Origin: Teichococcus coralli
GTDB lineage: Bacteria; Pseudomonadota; Alphaproteobacteria; Acetobacterales; Acetobacteraceae
Direction of reading: 5' to 3'
NCBI RefSeq assembly: GCF_009829925.1
Contig: NZ_SNVJ01000015.1
Location: 1 to 64,000 of the forward strand
Length of the DNA: 64,000 bases
Shown here: in pieces, positions 16,663 to 26,063 of the stretch
Layout of the letters: each line of letters begins with the position of its first letter
How positions within the stretch are numbered: the first letter of the stretch is position 1
Program-made: the position numbers and the translations under genes
The notes under the pieces: model-generated
Database searches by the model: none
Seen by the model: only the letters and a program-made list of their open reading frames with translations
What the model was told of the DNA's origin: nothing

Positions 16663-18384
16663 ATGCACGCCGCGCCGCCCCTGCTCGCCGTTCTGGTCAT
16701 CGCCCTTTCCCTTGCCTTCGCCTGCGGCCTGGCCGCACGGGCGCTGCACCTGCCGCCGCTGCTCGGCTACCTGGTGGCGGGGGCGCTGGTCGGGCCGCAT
16801 ACGCCGGGCTTCTCCACCGACCATGGCTTCACCGCTACTTTGGCGGAGGTGGGCGTCGGGCTGCTGCTGTTCGGCGTGGGGCTGCATTTCCGGGCGCAGG
16901 ACCTCCTGGCGGTCTGGCGCGTCGCCGTGCCGGGTGCGGTGGTGCAGGTGGCGCTGGTGGGCACGCTGGGAGCTGCGGTCGCGGCGCAGCTGCTTGACGT
17001 CGGGCTGGGCGGCGCCTTCGCCTTCGGGCTGGCGCTGGCCATCGCCTCCACCGCCGTCGCCACCCGCGCGCTGGAGGAACGTGGCCGCCTTTCCGGCCAG
17101 GCCGGGCGAATCGCCCTGGGCTGGCTGGTGATGCAGGATCTCATCGTCGTGCTGGGCCTGGTGCTGCTGCCGGCCGCCGCGGGCGGAAGCACGGAGGGGC
17201 TGGGCTTCGCCATGCTGCGCGCCGTGGCGGAACTGACCGCCTTCATGGCCGTGATGCTGCTGGCCGGACGGCGCGTGCTGCCCTGGGCGCTGCGGCGCGT
17301 CGCCGGCACCGGCTCGCGCGAGCTGTTCACCCTGGCGGTGGTGGTGGCCGCGCTTGGCGTCGCGCTGGCGGCCACGACGCTTTTCAACGTCTCCTTCGCG
17401 CTGGGCGCCTTCTTTGCCGGCGTGGTGCTGGGGGAGAGCGACCTCGGCCACCAGGCAGCGGCGGAAACGGTGCCGCTGCAGCGCGTCTTCGCCGCCCTCT
17501 TCTTCTTTTCCGTCGGCATGCTGCTCGACCCGATGGCCCTGGCCGAGGCGCCGCTGGCCGCCGGCGCGGCACTGGCCGTCGTGCTGCTCGGCACCGGCGG
17601 CATCACCTTCCTGCTGCTGCTGGCGCTCGGCGTGCAGCCGGCCACGGCCGCCACGGTGGGCGCCGCCTTCGCCCAGATCGGCGAATTCTCCTTCGTGCTG
17701 ACCGAGCTGGCGGTTGGCCAGGGCATCCTGCCGCAGGCGGCGCGCGGCCCTGTCCTGCTCGCCAGCTTCGGCTCCATCCTGCTGACGCCGCTGAGCTTCC
17801 GAGCCTTTGCCGCGCTGCTGCCACGGCTGGAGGCGAACCGCGCGCTGCGCCGCTGGCAGGGCGGCCGCCGCCCGCCACGCCATCCCGCGCTGACCGGGCT
17901 GCGCGAGCACGTGATCCTGATCGGCTATGGCAGGGTGGGCAGCACCATCGCCGAAGCGCTGCGCCGCCACGGGCTGCCGATGGTCGTGGTGGAGGAGAAC
18001 CGGCGGCTGGCGGAGCGCTTGGTGAAGGAGGGCGTGCACGTCGTCTGGGGCAATGCCGTGCAGGAGGAGGTGCTCAGCGCTGCCCGGCCGCGCCAGGCGC
18101 GGCTGCTGGTGCTGGCATTGCCTGGCGCCTGGGAGGCGCGGCGGGTCATGGAACTGGCACGACAGGCCAATCCTGCCATCGAGGTGGCGGTGCGAACCCA
18201 CGCCGACAGCGAGATCGCCTGGCTGCGTGCCGAGGGAGGCGTGGGAATGGCTGTCATGGGAGAGCGGGAGGTGGCATTGAGCATGGCGGACTTTACCTTG
18301 CAGCGGCTCGGCGTGCCGCTTGAGGCAGCACGCGCCACGGTCACCCTGCTGCGGGCCGGCATGCCCGGCGAGACCGCCGCCTGA
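16663..18384 (+). CDS. CPA2 monovalent cation:proton antiporter, YbaL/KefB type
   Basis: The 573-residue inner-membrane protein has about 12 hydrophobic segments of the Na+/H+ exchanger fold (roughly 1-390). A cytoplasmic TrkA-N nucleotide-binding domain follows, with the Rossmann pattern VILIGYGRVGSTIAEAL and a central VVWGNAVQEEVL strand. It should exchange K+ or Na+ for protons under NAD(H) or nucleotide control. It lacks the longer C-terminal regions of some Kef proteins. The start at 16663 (MHAAPPLLAVLVIALSLAF) is the first Met of the membrane domain. It overlaps the hydrolase gene by one base (TGATG). Confidence 0.87.
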   Translation: MHAAPPLLAVLVIALSLAFACGLAARALHLPPLLGYLVAGALVGPHTPGFSTDHGFTATLAEVGVGLLLFGVGLHFRAQDLLAVWRVAVPGAVVQVALVGTLGAAVAAQLLDVGLGGAFAFGLALAIASTAVATRALEERGRLSGQAGRIALGWLVMQDLIVVLGLVLLPAAAGGSTEGLGFAMLRAVAELTAFMAVMLLAGRRVLPWALRRVAGTGSRELFTLAVVVAALGVALAATTLFNVSFALGAFFAGVVLGESDLGHQAAAETVPLQRVFAALFFFSVGMLLDPMALAEAPLAAGAALAVVLLGTGGITFLLLLALGVQPATAATVGAAFAQIGEFSFVLTELAVGQGILPQAARGPVLLASFGSILLTPLSFRAFAALLPRLEANRALRRWQGGRRPPRHPALTGLREHVILIGYGRVGSTIAEALRRHGLPMVVVEENRRLAERLVKEGVHVVWGNAVQEEVLSAARPRQARLLVLALPGAWEARRVMELARQANPAIEVAVRTHADSEIAWLRAEGGVGMAVMGEREVALSMADFTLQRLGVPLEAARATVTLLRAGMPGETAA

Positions 18385-19175
18385 TGCCCGACGCCCTGCC
18401 GCCGCACTCCGGTAAAGGCGCCGCTCCCCTGCTGCGCCACCTTCCGGCCGCCGGCTCGCCGATCCTGCTTTTCCTGCACGGCGCAGGCTGCGGCGGCTGG
18501 GTCTGGGAGGAAGGCTTCGCCGCGCATTGCACTGCGGCCGGCCTACCCGCGCTGGTGCTGGACTTTGCCCGCGCGACGAAGAGTGCCGCCGCCGGTCTGG
18601 ATGACTATCTGGCCCAGGCACGGGCCGTGCTGGCGCGGCAGGAGGGTCCGGTGGTGCTGGTGGGCCATTCGCTCGGCGCCCTCGTGGCGCAGCGCCTGCT
18701 GCTGGAGCCTGTGGTATGCGGCGCCGCCCTGCTGGCGCCGGTGCCGCCGGAAGGGCTCTGGTTCTCCAGCGCCCGCCTGGCCCTGACCGACCCGGCCCTG
18801 TGGGGCGAGGCCGCGCGCATGGACCAGCCCGTCGGCACCGCCCCCGCGGACCTCGCCCGCAACCTCTTCAGTGCCGCCATGCCTCCGGCGCGGGCGCAGT
18901 ACTTCCTGCGGCGGATGGGCGGCGAATCCCGGCGCGCCCTGCTGGACGCGCAGATGCCGCAGCCCGTGCCCCATGGCTGGCTGCACCGCCGCCGCGTGCT
19001 GGTGCTCGGCGCCACAGGAGACCGGCTGATCGCACCCGACGCGGTGCACCGCTGCGCGCTCTGGCATGACACCCGGGCCGAGTTCCTGCCTGGCGGGCAC
19101 CTGCTGATGCTGGAGCCGGGCTGGGAAGGGGTGGCCGGGCGGCTGCTGCGATGGGTGGAAAGCCTGGGGAGCTGA
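18384..19175 (+). CDS. Alpha/beta hydrolase
   Basis: This 263-residue single-domain alpha/beta hydrolase has the oxyanion-hole segment LFLHGAGCGGWVW and the nucleophile elbow VLVGHSLGALVAQ (Ser in GHSLG). A late GATGDRLIAPDAV and PGGHLLMLEPGW supply probable Asp and His. No signal peptide is evident. Its start codon overlaps the antiporter stop, so the pair is translationally coupled. Substrate unknown; an esterase or lipase-like role is the broad expectation. Confidence 0.85.
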   Translation: MPDALPPHSGKGAAPLLRHLPAAGSPILLFLHGAGCGGWVWEEGFAAHCTAAGLPALVLDFARATKSAAAGLDDYLAQARAVLARQEGPVVLVGHSLGALVAQRLLLEPVVCGAALLAPVPPEGLWFSSARLALTDPALWGEAARMDQPVGTAPADLARNLFSAAMPPARAQYFLRRMGGESRRALLDAQMPQPVPHGWLHRRRVLVLGATGDRLIAPDAVHRCALWHDTRAEFLPGGHLLMLEPGWEGVAGRLLRWVESLGS

Positions 19176-20102
19176 CTCCCCCCCTTATGCCGCCTGCTTC
19201 CTTGCTGCCTCCTCGCCGCGCATGCTGCCGGGCTGTGGCCCCGGCTTGGCCAGCATCGTTATCCGAATGACCATGAACGGGGCGCAGACATCGGTTCCGC
19301 GCACCTTGATCGAGGCCGGCGCGCCGACCTGGGCCGGGTGGGCAGGCCAGAGGATGGGCCAGCGCCTGCCAGCCTCGGCAGCGGTGGGTGGAGCCTTCAT
19401 CCCCGGTGGCATCTTTGCCCGTGAGCTGCAGCTCCTGAGCGCCACAGGGAAGGAGCCCGACCCGCCGCAACCCAGATTGTAAATCATATTCTGAATAGCT
19501 ACCTATGGTTGTAAAGTGCCCTTAATTTTTCGCTCTTGAGGCGGCGGGGGGCACGAGGCCGCTGCCCTTTGGTGCAGGATCTGCCCCCCAGGACTCCAAA
19601 CTGGCCAGTCGCAACTGCCGGCACCACCGCCGGGCAGGGAGCGGCGCCAGCAGCCCTGCATGAGGGAGGCCCGAATGCCTTCGCGGCCGAACGCGCCGTC
19701 GTTGTCGCCGGTGTGATTCAGGCTGAGATGCAGCCGTCGGCCGCGCGAAACGGCGCATGGCAGCGGGAGCCGCTGCTGCCAGGGACGGACCCGCCAAGCG
19801 TCGGCACGTTCAGGCCCAGGCTCCCGGATTTGCCGTTGCGCTGTTCCCAAGAGAACAGCTCGGTGCCGTCGGAAGGCTGCCGTCTGCGGATTCGGATCGC
19901 CGCGCGGGCCTATTGGTCATCCGCGCCCATCCTGACCAGCGCCTCGCGCGCCTGTGCCGCCACCTTCGCACCGGGCAAGCTGCAACAGGGGGAACAGGCC
20001 AGAAGACCGACGCTGCATCGCCCCTCCAGGAGTGGAGGGGCATTCTGGCCGGCAGCCCGCATCACAGCCAGGGCTGCACCCACCGGGCAGGAATTGCGCC
20101 GC
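19176..20102. other. Unassigned 0.9-kb stretch with an AT-rich patch
   Basis: No convincing gene was found here. Minus-strand frames at 19185-19487 (100 codons), 19503-19850 (115) and 19910-20131 have short stretches that look coding but no family I recognise and no clear ribosome sites. Around 19478-19533 the sequence is much more AT-rich than the surroundings and repeats TTGTAAA. The stretch could be remnants of displaced genes or promoter DNA for the minus-strand block. It begins at the hydrolase stop and ends at the Bug gene stop. Confidence 0.5.
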
Positions 20103-21089
20103 CTACCCGTCCAGCCGGATGCCGAGGTCACGGATCAGCGGTCGCCAGACCGCGTTCTCCCGCGCCACGAAGTCGTTCAGCTCGGTGGGGGACCAGGGGG
20201 CGCTCTCGATGCCGAGGCTCCGCATCCGCGCCTGCATTCCCTCGGAAGCGACGGCGGCGCGCATTTCGGCGTTCAGGCGCTCGATAACGGGCTGCGGCGT
20301 GCCGGTGGGCGCCGACATCGCCTGCCAGCCGAAGGCCACGGCATTGCCGACGCCGAGCTCTTGCGCCGTTGGCACCTGCGGCGCCTGCGCCGAGCGCCCT
20401 TCGGAGAGCACCAGCAGCGCCCGCACCTTCTTCTCGCGGATAAAGGGAATGCCGGTGGCGCAGTCGATCAGCACGCTGTCCACCGTGCCGTTGAGCAGGT
20501 CCTGCATCGCCGCCGGGCCGCCGCGATAGGGCACGTGGGTGGCTTCGAAGCCGGCGCGGCGCTTCAGCATCTCCATCGCCAGGTGGTGCGGCGAGGCGAC
20601 CGCGGGCGAGCCGTAGGTCGGCGGCCGCTGCCGCGCCAGCGTGCGATAGGCGGCGAAGCTCGCCACGCCCTCCGGCCGCACCACCAGGAAAAGCGGAAAG
20701 CGGCCGATGAAGCCGACGCCGGTGAGGTCGCGGTCGGGGTCGTAGGGCAGCTTGGCATAGAGCGCCGGATTGTAGACGAGGTTGCCATTGTCGGCGTGCA
20801 GGAAGGTGTAGCCGTCGGGTGCGCTGCGGGCGACGGTTTCGCTGGCCAGCACGGCGCCGCCGCCGGGGCGGTTCTCCACCACCATGTTCTGCCCCAGCGC
20901 GGGGCCGAGGGCGGCGGCGATCAGCCGCGCGAAGGTGTCGCTCGGCCCGCCGGCGGGGTAGCCCACCACCCAGCGCAGCGGATGGTCCGGCCAGGCGGAG
21001 GGCGCCGGTGCCGGCGCCTGGGCACGCGCCAGCCGCGGCAGCAGCATTCCTCCCAGCAGTCCCAGCGCAGCTTCGCGTCGTCCCAGCAT
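20103..21089 (-). CDS. Bug-family (TctC-like) periplasmic solute-binding protein
   Basis: The 328-residue protein has a signal peptide (to about residue 25) and the tripartite-tricarboxylate receptor pattern. That pattern is HPLRWVVGYPAGGPSDTFAR, the GQNMVVENRPGGGAVLASE strand, YTFLHADNGNLVYNPALY and a C-terminal RDLGIRLDG. These proteins bind carboxylates or related solutes; Acetobacteraceae encode very many without partner permeases, and none (TctA/TctB) is present here. It may be co-transcribed with the AEC carrier gene 45 bp upstream on the same strand. Confidence 0.9.
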   Translation of the reverse strand: MLGRREAALGLLGGMLLPRLARAQAPAPAPSAWPDHPLRWVVGYPAGGPSDTFARLIAAALGPALGQNMVVENRPGGGAVLASETVARSAPDGYTFLHADNGNLVYNPALYAKLPYDPDRDLTGVGFIGRFPLFLVVRPEGVASFAAYRTLARQRPPTYGSPAVASPHHLAMEMLKRRAGFEATHVPYRGGPAAMQDLLNGTVDSVLIDCATGIPFIREKKVRALLVLSEGRSAQAPQVPTAQELGVGNAVAFGWQAMSAPTGTPQPVIERLNAEMRAAVASEGMQARMRSLGIESAPWSPTELNDFVARENAVWRPLIRDLGIRLDG

Positions 21090-21134
21090 GCCGTGGCCCC
21101 ATCCTCTCGCCGGCGCATCATGCGCCGCCAGGGC

Positions 21135-22046
21135 TCAGTGCGCCAGCAGCAGCACCCAGAGCGGCAGCGTCACCATGGCGGCGATGTGCTGGGTGGTGAT
21201 CATGGCCGCCATCAGCGGCGCGTCGCCACCCATGGCGCGGGCCTGGACATAGGCCGTGGAGGCGGTGGGCTGCGCCATGAACAGCACGGCGATGGAGGCG
21301 GCCAGCGGGTCCAGCCCGACGCCATGGGCCAGCGCCGCCGCGAGGGCGGGCATCACGAAGAGCTTCAGCATGCCGGTCAGCGCCTGGGTCAGCGGCCGCG
21401 CCGCCAGGGCACCGAGCGTCAGCGCCGCGCCGACGCAGAGCAGGCCGATGGCCAGCGAGCCCTGGGCCAGCGCCTTCAGCAGCCCGCGCAGCCCCGGCGG
21501 CGGCCCCCCCACCAGCGCCAGCGCCAGCCCGAGCGCGCAGGCGACCAGCAGCGGGTTGGTGGCGATCTGCCGCAGCAGCCGCAGCGGGTGCGGCCGCCGG
21601 TCGCCGCCCATGGCGAAGACCAAAGTGATGACGACCTGCACGCAGGGCACGATCAGCCCCGTGGCGATGCCGCCGAAGGCGATGCCCGCCTGGCCGTGCG
21701 CCGCACCCACCACGGCGAAGGCCATCAGGTTGTTGTAGCGGATGCCGCCCTGCAGCACCGAGGTGGCGGTGGCATGGCCATGCCCGAGCAGGCGCGCCAG
21801 CAGCAGGGAAAGCATGGTCCCGGTCAGCAGCGTGCCCCAGATGGTGCCGGCCATGCCGCCGATCGGCAGGGTGGCGAGGTCCACGGAGCCGATCGAGGCG
21901 GTGAGCAGCGCCGGCAGCAGCAGGGTGAAAACCAGCTTCTCCATGCCAGCCCAGACGGCGAGGTCGGGCAGCAGGGTGCGGCGGAGCAGCGCGCCGAGGC
22001 CGATCAGGCCGAAGGTGGCGACGAAGGCGTCGAGCCAGGGGCCCAT
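21135..22046 (-). CDS. AEC-family (auxin efflux carrier-like) transporter
   Basis: The 303-residue protein is an integral membrane protein with about 8-10 hydrophobic segments, in the pattern of bacterial AEC permeases. It has a first segment FVATFGLIGLGALLRRTLLP, the central ATSVLQGGIRYNNLMAFAVVG and a late MAAMITTQHIAAMVTLPLWVLL. Characterised relatives export organic acids or malonate-type substrates. It is followed by the Bug gene on the same strand, suggesting a shared carboxylate theme, though this is inference. Confidence 0.85.
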   Translation of the reverse strand: MGPWLDAFVATFGLIGLGALLRRTLLPDLAVWAGMEKLVFTLLLPALLTASIGSVDLATLPIGGMAGTIWGTLLTGTMLSLLLARLLGHGHATATSVLQGGIRYNNLMAFAVVGAAHGQAGIAFGGIATGLIVPCVQVVITLVFAMGGDRRPHPLRLLRQIATNPLLVACALGLALALVGGPPPGLRGLLKALAQGSLAIGLLCVGAALTLGALAARPLTQALTGMLKLFVMPALAAALAHGVGLDPLAASIAVLFMAQPTASTAYVQARAMGGDAPLMAAMITTQHIAAMVTLPLWVLLLAH

Positions 22047-22151
22047 GGAAGCGTTCCTGCGAAGGCATTGCAGTGGGGCGCCGCCCCTTTGGGCCTTCGC
22101 GACATGAAAGGCAGGGTCCGGGGAGACGCTGCCTCCCCGGCGGGGAGGGTC

Positions 22152-22174
22152 CGGGAGGGGCGGCGCCTCTCCCG
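22152..22174 (-). terminator. Hairpin behind the PfkB-family gene
   Basis: An imperfect inverted repeat, CGGGAGGGGC / GCCTCTCCCG around GGC, lies 7 nt beyond the stop of the minus-strand kinase gene. There is no T tract; it belongs to the GGGAGGGC/GCCCTCCC class of hairpins seen at several gene ends. Confidence 0.4.
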
Positions 22175-22181
22175 AAAGGGT

Positions 22182-23162
22182 TCAGCGGGCGACCAGCGCC
22201 TTCAGGTCGTGCTGCGGCCGCGCCCCGAAATGCCCGATGCACTCGGCGGCGGCGACCGACCCCCAGCGCCCGCACTCGGCCAGCGCGTGCCCCTGGGCCA
22301 GTGCCGCCAGGAAGCCGGCGGCGTAGGCGTCGCCCGCCCCGGTGGTATCCACCACCTCCGCCGGCGCGGCGGCGATGACGTGGGTTTCGTCGCCGCGGAT
22401 GATGACGCTGCCCTTCTCCGAGCGGGTCAGCGCGGCGAGCTTCACCTCGCGCCGCACGGCTTCCACCGCCGCCTCGAAGCTGTCGGTCTCGTAGAGGCTG
22501 GCGATCTCCGCCTCGTTGGCGAAGAGGATGTCCACCTGATGCGCGACGAGGCTGCGGAAGGCGTCGCGGTGGCGGCCGACGCAGAAGGGATCGGAGAGGC
22601 TGAGCGAGACCTGCCGTCCGGCCTGGTGCGCCACGCCGGCGGCGCGGCGGAAGGCGGCCTGCGCCTCCGGCGGGTCGAAGAGATAGCCCTCCAGGTAGGT
22701 GATGGCGGCGGAGGCCACCATCGCCTCGTCCACGTCCTCCTCGCCGAAGCTGACGCAGGCGCCGAGATAGGTGTTCATGGTGCGCTGCCCGTCCGGCGAG
22801 ACCAGGATCAGGCAGCGCGCGGTCGGTGCCCCGCCGCCCAGCGGCGCGGTGGGAAAGGCCACCCCGGCGGCACGGATGTCATGCGCGAAGACCTTGCCCA
22901 GCGCGTCCTCCGCCACCTTGCCGAGAAAGCCGACCCGGGCGCCCAGGGCGGCCGCGGCGGCGCAGGTGTTGGCCGCCGAGCCGCCGCTGCTTTCCACGCC
23001 GGGCCCCATGGCGGCGTAGATCGCCTCCGCCCGCTCCGCATCGATCAGCGCCATGCTGCCCCGCGCCATGCCGTTGGCGGCGAGAAAGGCGTCCTCCGCC
23101 CGCGCCTGCACGTCGAGGATGGCATTGCCGATGCCGAGGATGTCGAGAGTGGGAGCTGCCAT
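22182..23162 (-). CDS. PfkB-family carbohydrate or nucleoside kinase, adenosine-kinase-like
   Basis: The 326-residue ribokinase-fold enzyme shows LDILGIGNAILDVQARAED at the N terminus, GGSAANTCAAAAALGARVGFLGKVAED (PfkB signature 1), LSLSDPFCVGRH, ILFANEAEIASLY and the ATP/anion-hole motif DTTGAGDAYAAGF with catalytic Asp. This N-terminal pattern is closest to bacterial proteins annotated as adenosine kinase. The start at 23162 fits; a longer frame upstream adds 47 unrelated residues. The substrate is not settled by sequence alone. Confidence 0.87.
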   Translation of the reverse strand: MAAPTLDILGIGNAILDVQARAEDAFLAANGMARGSMALIDAERAEAIYAAMGPGVESSGGSAANTCAAAAALGARVGFLGKVAEDALGKVFAHDIRAAGVAFPTAPLGGGAPTARCLILVSPDGQRTMNTYLGACVSFGEEDVDEAMVASAAITYLEGYLFDPPEAQAAFRRAAGVAHQAGRQVSLSLSDPFCVGRHRDAFRSLVAHQVDILFANEAEIASLYETDSFEAAVEAVRREVKLAALTRSEKGSVIIRGDETHVIAAAPAEVVDTTGAGDAYAAGFLAALAQGHALAECGRWGSVAAAECIGHFGARPQHDLKALVAR

Positions 23163-23514
23163 CGAGATCGGGCCCTGTGCTGCTGATGGGGTCTGCCGTG
23201 GGCACCCCGGAAGTTGCGCGGCGGTCCTGCCAGGGCCGCGATAGCAGCCATGCGGCCAGCGGCATAGGTGGCAGCGCGCCCTCACGTCTTGCGGCGCGGC
23301 CATGGCCAGGGCGGGGGAGGGCGGGCCGCTGCCCGGCGTCCCAGGCCTGTTGTCCCCGCCCCGGGGCGGCTGCCGAAAAGGCCCCCGCGATCACCGATTC
23401 TCGCCTGCACCCCGTTGTCCATAACAGCCCTTGCGTGATAGCCCGCAAACAAGCGCACCGGCTTGTCCGACGATGCTGCGCGAGGCTTCACACCACCCAT
23501 TACTGGGGGATCAG

Positions 23515-24177
23515 ATGTCCGTCTTCCGCCGCCGCCGCGATGAGTCCACTCCGTCAGGGTCCGAAGCGGGAGGCGAAGCGGAGACCGGGCCGGCTCCGAC
23601 CACCGTGCCTGTTGCGCGTGACCCCGACCTCGCCGTTCCGCCGTTCCGCCCCGCGACCAGCCAGGAGGCCCCGATGAACCTGCCGCCCAAGCCCAGCCAG
23701 GCGCCTGCCGGCATGGGCGTGCCGCCACGGCCGCCGGTGAATGCCGGTGCCCCGCTTACCACCCGCCCGGCCGCCGGGCCGGCGCCCGCTCCGCAGCATT
23801 CCGAACGCCGCACCATGGTGGTGGGCCGCGGGATCAGCCTGCAGGGCACGGTGACGGACGCCGAGCGGCTGGTGGTCGAGGGCACCATCGAGAGCCAGAT
23901 GATGCAGGCGGCCGAGCTGTTCATCAGCCAGTCCGGCGTGTTCAAGGGCGAGGTCGAGGTCGAGGACGCCGAGATCGTCGGCACCTTCGACGGCACGCTG
24001 ACCGCGCGGGGCAACCTGGTGATCCGCAGCACCGGCCGGGTGCTGGGCATCGCCCGCTGCCGCCGCCTGCAGGTGGAGGAGGGCGGCCAGCTTTCCGGCC
24101 GCATGGAGATGCTGAGCGAGGGCAACAACGCGCAACCCTCCTACGCGCCCGCCCCGCTTCCCGTTGGCGAGGACTGA
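23515..24177 (+). CDS. Bactofilin-family cytoskeletal protein
   Basis: Bactofilins polymerise into filaments that organise cell-shape or envelope enzymes. The 220-residue protein has a long Pro/Ala-rich, probably disordered N terminus (to about 95), then a beta-helical DUF583 core. The core begins TMVVGRGISLQGTVTDAERLV and has periodic strands such as VEGTIESQMMQAAEL, GEVEVEDAEIVGTFDGTL and GNLVIRSTGRV. A short tail follows. The start at 23515 has GGGGGA upstream. A lipoprotein gene follows after 46 bp. Confidence 0.9.
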   Translation: MSVFRRRRDESTPSGSEAGGEAETGPAPTTVPVARDPDLAVPPFRPATSQEAPMNLPPKPSQAPAGMGVPPRPPVNAGAPLTTRPAAGPAPAPQHSERRTMVVGRGISLQGTVTDAERLVVEGTIESQMMQAAELFISQSGVFKGEVEVEDAEIVGTFDGTLTARGNLVIRSTGRVLGIARCRRLQVEEGGQLSGRMEMLSEGNNAQPSYAPAPLPVGED

Positions 24178-24223
24178 TCAAGGCGGCGCGGGCCGGTTCC
24201 CCCCGGTCCGTGCCAACCTTCTC

Positions 24224-24658
24224 ATGGCACGCCGCCCGCCACTGATCGCCCTGCTGCTGCTCGGCGCCTGCGCCGCGCAGCCCTCTTCAGCCGATCCGCA
24301 CGCCGTGCTGCAGGAAGTGCTGCAGAACTACCGGGCCAACTTGGCCGGCATGCAGCCGACCAGCGCCCCCGTCCTGCCACGCCTCGAAGGCATGCCCATA
24401 CGGGCCACGCAGTTGCTGGGCCAATCGCCCTCGACCCTGCGGCGCTGGCTTGGCGAGCCCAGCCTGCGCCGCAAGGAAGGAGAGGCGCAGATCTGGCTGT
24501 TCCAGACGCCCTTCTGCCATCTCGACGTGGTGCTGGACCGCGAGGACGCGCCAGGCAGCCCGCTGCGGGTCAGCTATGCCGCCGCCCGGGCCGCCGGCAC
24601 CGAGCGGCGCACCGAGGCCGCCTGCCTCTCCGAGCTGGAACGGCAGGCCTCGCTCTAA
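24224..24658 (+). CDS. Small predicted lipoprotein
   Basis: The 144-residue product opens with a lipoprotein signal and lipobox, RRPPLIALLLLGAC, with Cys at about residue 15. The mature part includes a segment on thresholded substrate-like pattern LLGQSPSTLRRWLGEPSLRRKEGEAQ-x-WLF, resembling small outer-membrane-associated proteins of alphaproteobacteria, but I cannot name a family. It lies 46 bp after the bactofilin gene and probably shares its transcript. A family terminator follows within 10 nt of the stop. Confidence 0.7.
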   Translation: MARRPPLIALLLLGACAAQPSSADPHAVLQEVLQNYRANLAGMQPTSAPVLPRLEGMPIRATQLLGQSPSTLRRWLGEPSLRRKEGEAQIWLFQTPFCHLDVVLDREDAPGSPLRVSYAAARAAGTERRTEAACLSELERQASL

Positions 24659-24659
24659 G

Positions 24660-24712
24660 GAAAGGTCCGGGGGAAGGAATTCTCCCGGACCTCCGTCTTC
24701 TTTCCATCGGTC
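24660..24712 (+). terminator. GAATTC-core terminator behind the lipoprotein gene
   Basis: GGTCCGGG / CCCGGACC (24664-24671, 24684-24691) encloses GGAAGGAATTCT and is followed by TCCGTCTTCTTTCC. It sits 5 nt after the stop in the forward family orientation. Confidence 0.7.
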
Positions 24713-24861
24713 GGGGCGGGGAAAGGCGGCATGGCCGCTCCTGACCGCCGTCGCGCGGGCTGTGCGAGCGCTGATGACCAGAACAAAGGACGAGGCGCCG
24801 GGGGAGCCCCTTTCTCCCCGGTTGCACTTCCTGCCTGATCGGCGGCGAGGGCAGGTGCCCC

Positions 24862-25089
24862 TCAGACCCGCCCGTCGGTGAGCATCGCCTTCACGGGGCA
24901 GCTTCCTTCCGCGCCGCGCCAGGCGAGATAAGCGCCCGCGCCGAGCGACAGCACGTTCAGCAACGGGTTGGGACGTGGCTTCGCCGCCGCCGCCGCCATC
25001 ACCAGCCCCGCCACGACGTAGAGGGCACGCTCGCCGGTGCTCAGCACGCCGCCGTCATGTCCGGACCGGGCCGGATAGGATTGGTCCAT
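24862..25089 (-). CDS. Small DUF2892-type inner-membrane protein
   Basis: The 75-residue protein has the DUF2892 layout: STGERALYVVAGLVMAAAAA (first membrane segment) and NPLLNVLSLGAGAYLAWRGAEGSCP (second), with a single Cys after the second. Function unknown; the domain also occurs attached to rhodanese modules. ATG at 25089 has GGAG 7 nt upstream, which decides against the much longer frame. It is divergent from rph. Confidence 0.72.
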   Translation of the reverse strand: MDQSYPARSGHDGGVLSTGERALYVVAGLVMAAAAAKPRPNPLLNVLSLGAGAYLAWRGAEGSCPVKAMLTDGRV

Positions 25090-25346
25090 CACTTCGCTCC
25101 TCGCGTTGTTCGTGCGGAAAACTCCGCGGCCGCCGGGGTGGTTCCACACGCCCCAGCCACGCCAGCCCGACGCCAGCCCGACCCGGAAGCGCGTGGCGGC
25201 TTTTCTCCTCCCGGGGCCAGGGCGATCCTCGGTCGGGACCGGCATGGGCCGGCGGCGGCATCCTCCGCCCACCCTGATTTGACAGGGCCGCACGCAACGG
25301 CGCATTCCCTGCCCCCCTCGCCGCCACAACACGGAAAGAACCAACG

Positions 25347-26063
25347 ATGCGCCCCTCCGGCCGTGCCCCCGACGCGCTGCGCGCCGTCTCCCTCCAGCCT
25401 GGCGTGGCCCGCCATGCCGAGGGCTCCTGCCTGATCCGCATGGGCGTGACGGAGGTGCTCTGCACCGCCAGCGTGGAGGCGCGCGTGCCGCCCTTTCTGC
25501 GCGGCAAGGGCGAGGGCTGGGTGACGGCGGAATACGGCATGCTGCCGCGCGCCACCCACACCCGCGGCGACCGCGAGGCGGCGCGCGGCAAGCAGTCCGG
25601 CCGCACGCAGGAAATCCAGCGCCTGATCGGCCGCGCCCTGCGCGCCGTGGTGGACCGCAAGGCCATGGGCGAGATGGCCGTGGTGCTGGACTGCGACGTC
25701 ATCACCGCCGATGGCGGCACCCGCTGCGCCGCCATCACCGGCGCCTGGGTGGCGCTGCACCAGGCCTTCGAGCATTGCGTGCTGAAGAACGTGATCTCGG
25801 GCAACCCGCTGCGCGACCAAGTGGCCGCCATCTCCTGTGGCCTTTGGCAGGGCACGCCGGTGCTCGACCTCGACTATGCCGAGGACAGCGCGGCCGATGC
25901 CGACAGCAACTTCGTCCTCACCGGCAAGGGCGGCATCGTCGAGGTGCAGGGCACCGCGGAGGGCGCTCCCTTCTCGGAGGCGCAGCTGCTGGAGCTGATG
26001 GCGCTGGCCCGCCAAGGCACCGACGCGCTGTTCGCCGCCCAGCGCCGGGCGATCGGCCGATGA
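25347..26063 (+). CDS. rph: Ribonuclease PH
   Basis: RNase PH is a phosphorolytic 3'-5' exoribonuclease that trims tRNA 3' ends. The 238-residue product has the whole family pattern: [37 protein letters not shown], the [19 protein letters not shown] motif and [18 protein letters not shown] with active-site Asp residues. The stop overlaps the rdgB start (ATGA), a common alphaproteobacterial pair. Confidence 0.97.
   Translation: MRPSGRAPDALRAVSLQPGVARHAEGSCLIRMGVTEVLCTASVEARVPPFLRGKGEGWVTAEYGMLPRATHTRGDREAARGKQSGRTQEIQRLIGRALRAVVDRKAMGEMAVVLDCDVITADGGTRCAAITGAWVALHQAFEHCVLKNVISGNPLRDQVAAISCGLWQGTPVLDLDYAEDSAADADSNFVLTGKGGIVEVQGTAEGAPFSEAQLLELMALARQGTDALFAAQRRAIGR

Noticed and set aside
19185..19487. 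100-codon minus-strand frame as a gene
   Set aside because: It has coding-like codons in part, but no family pattern, no clear ribosome site and a mixed third-position composition. Reported only as part of the unassigned stretch.
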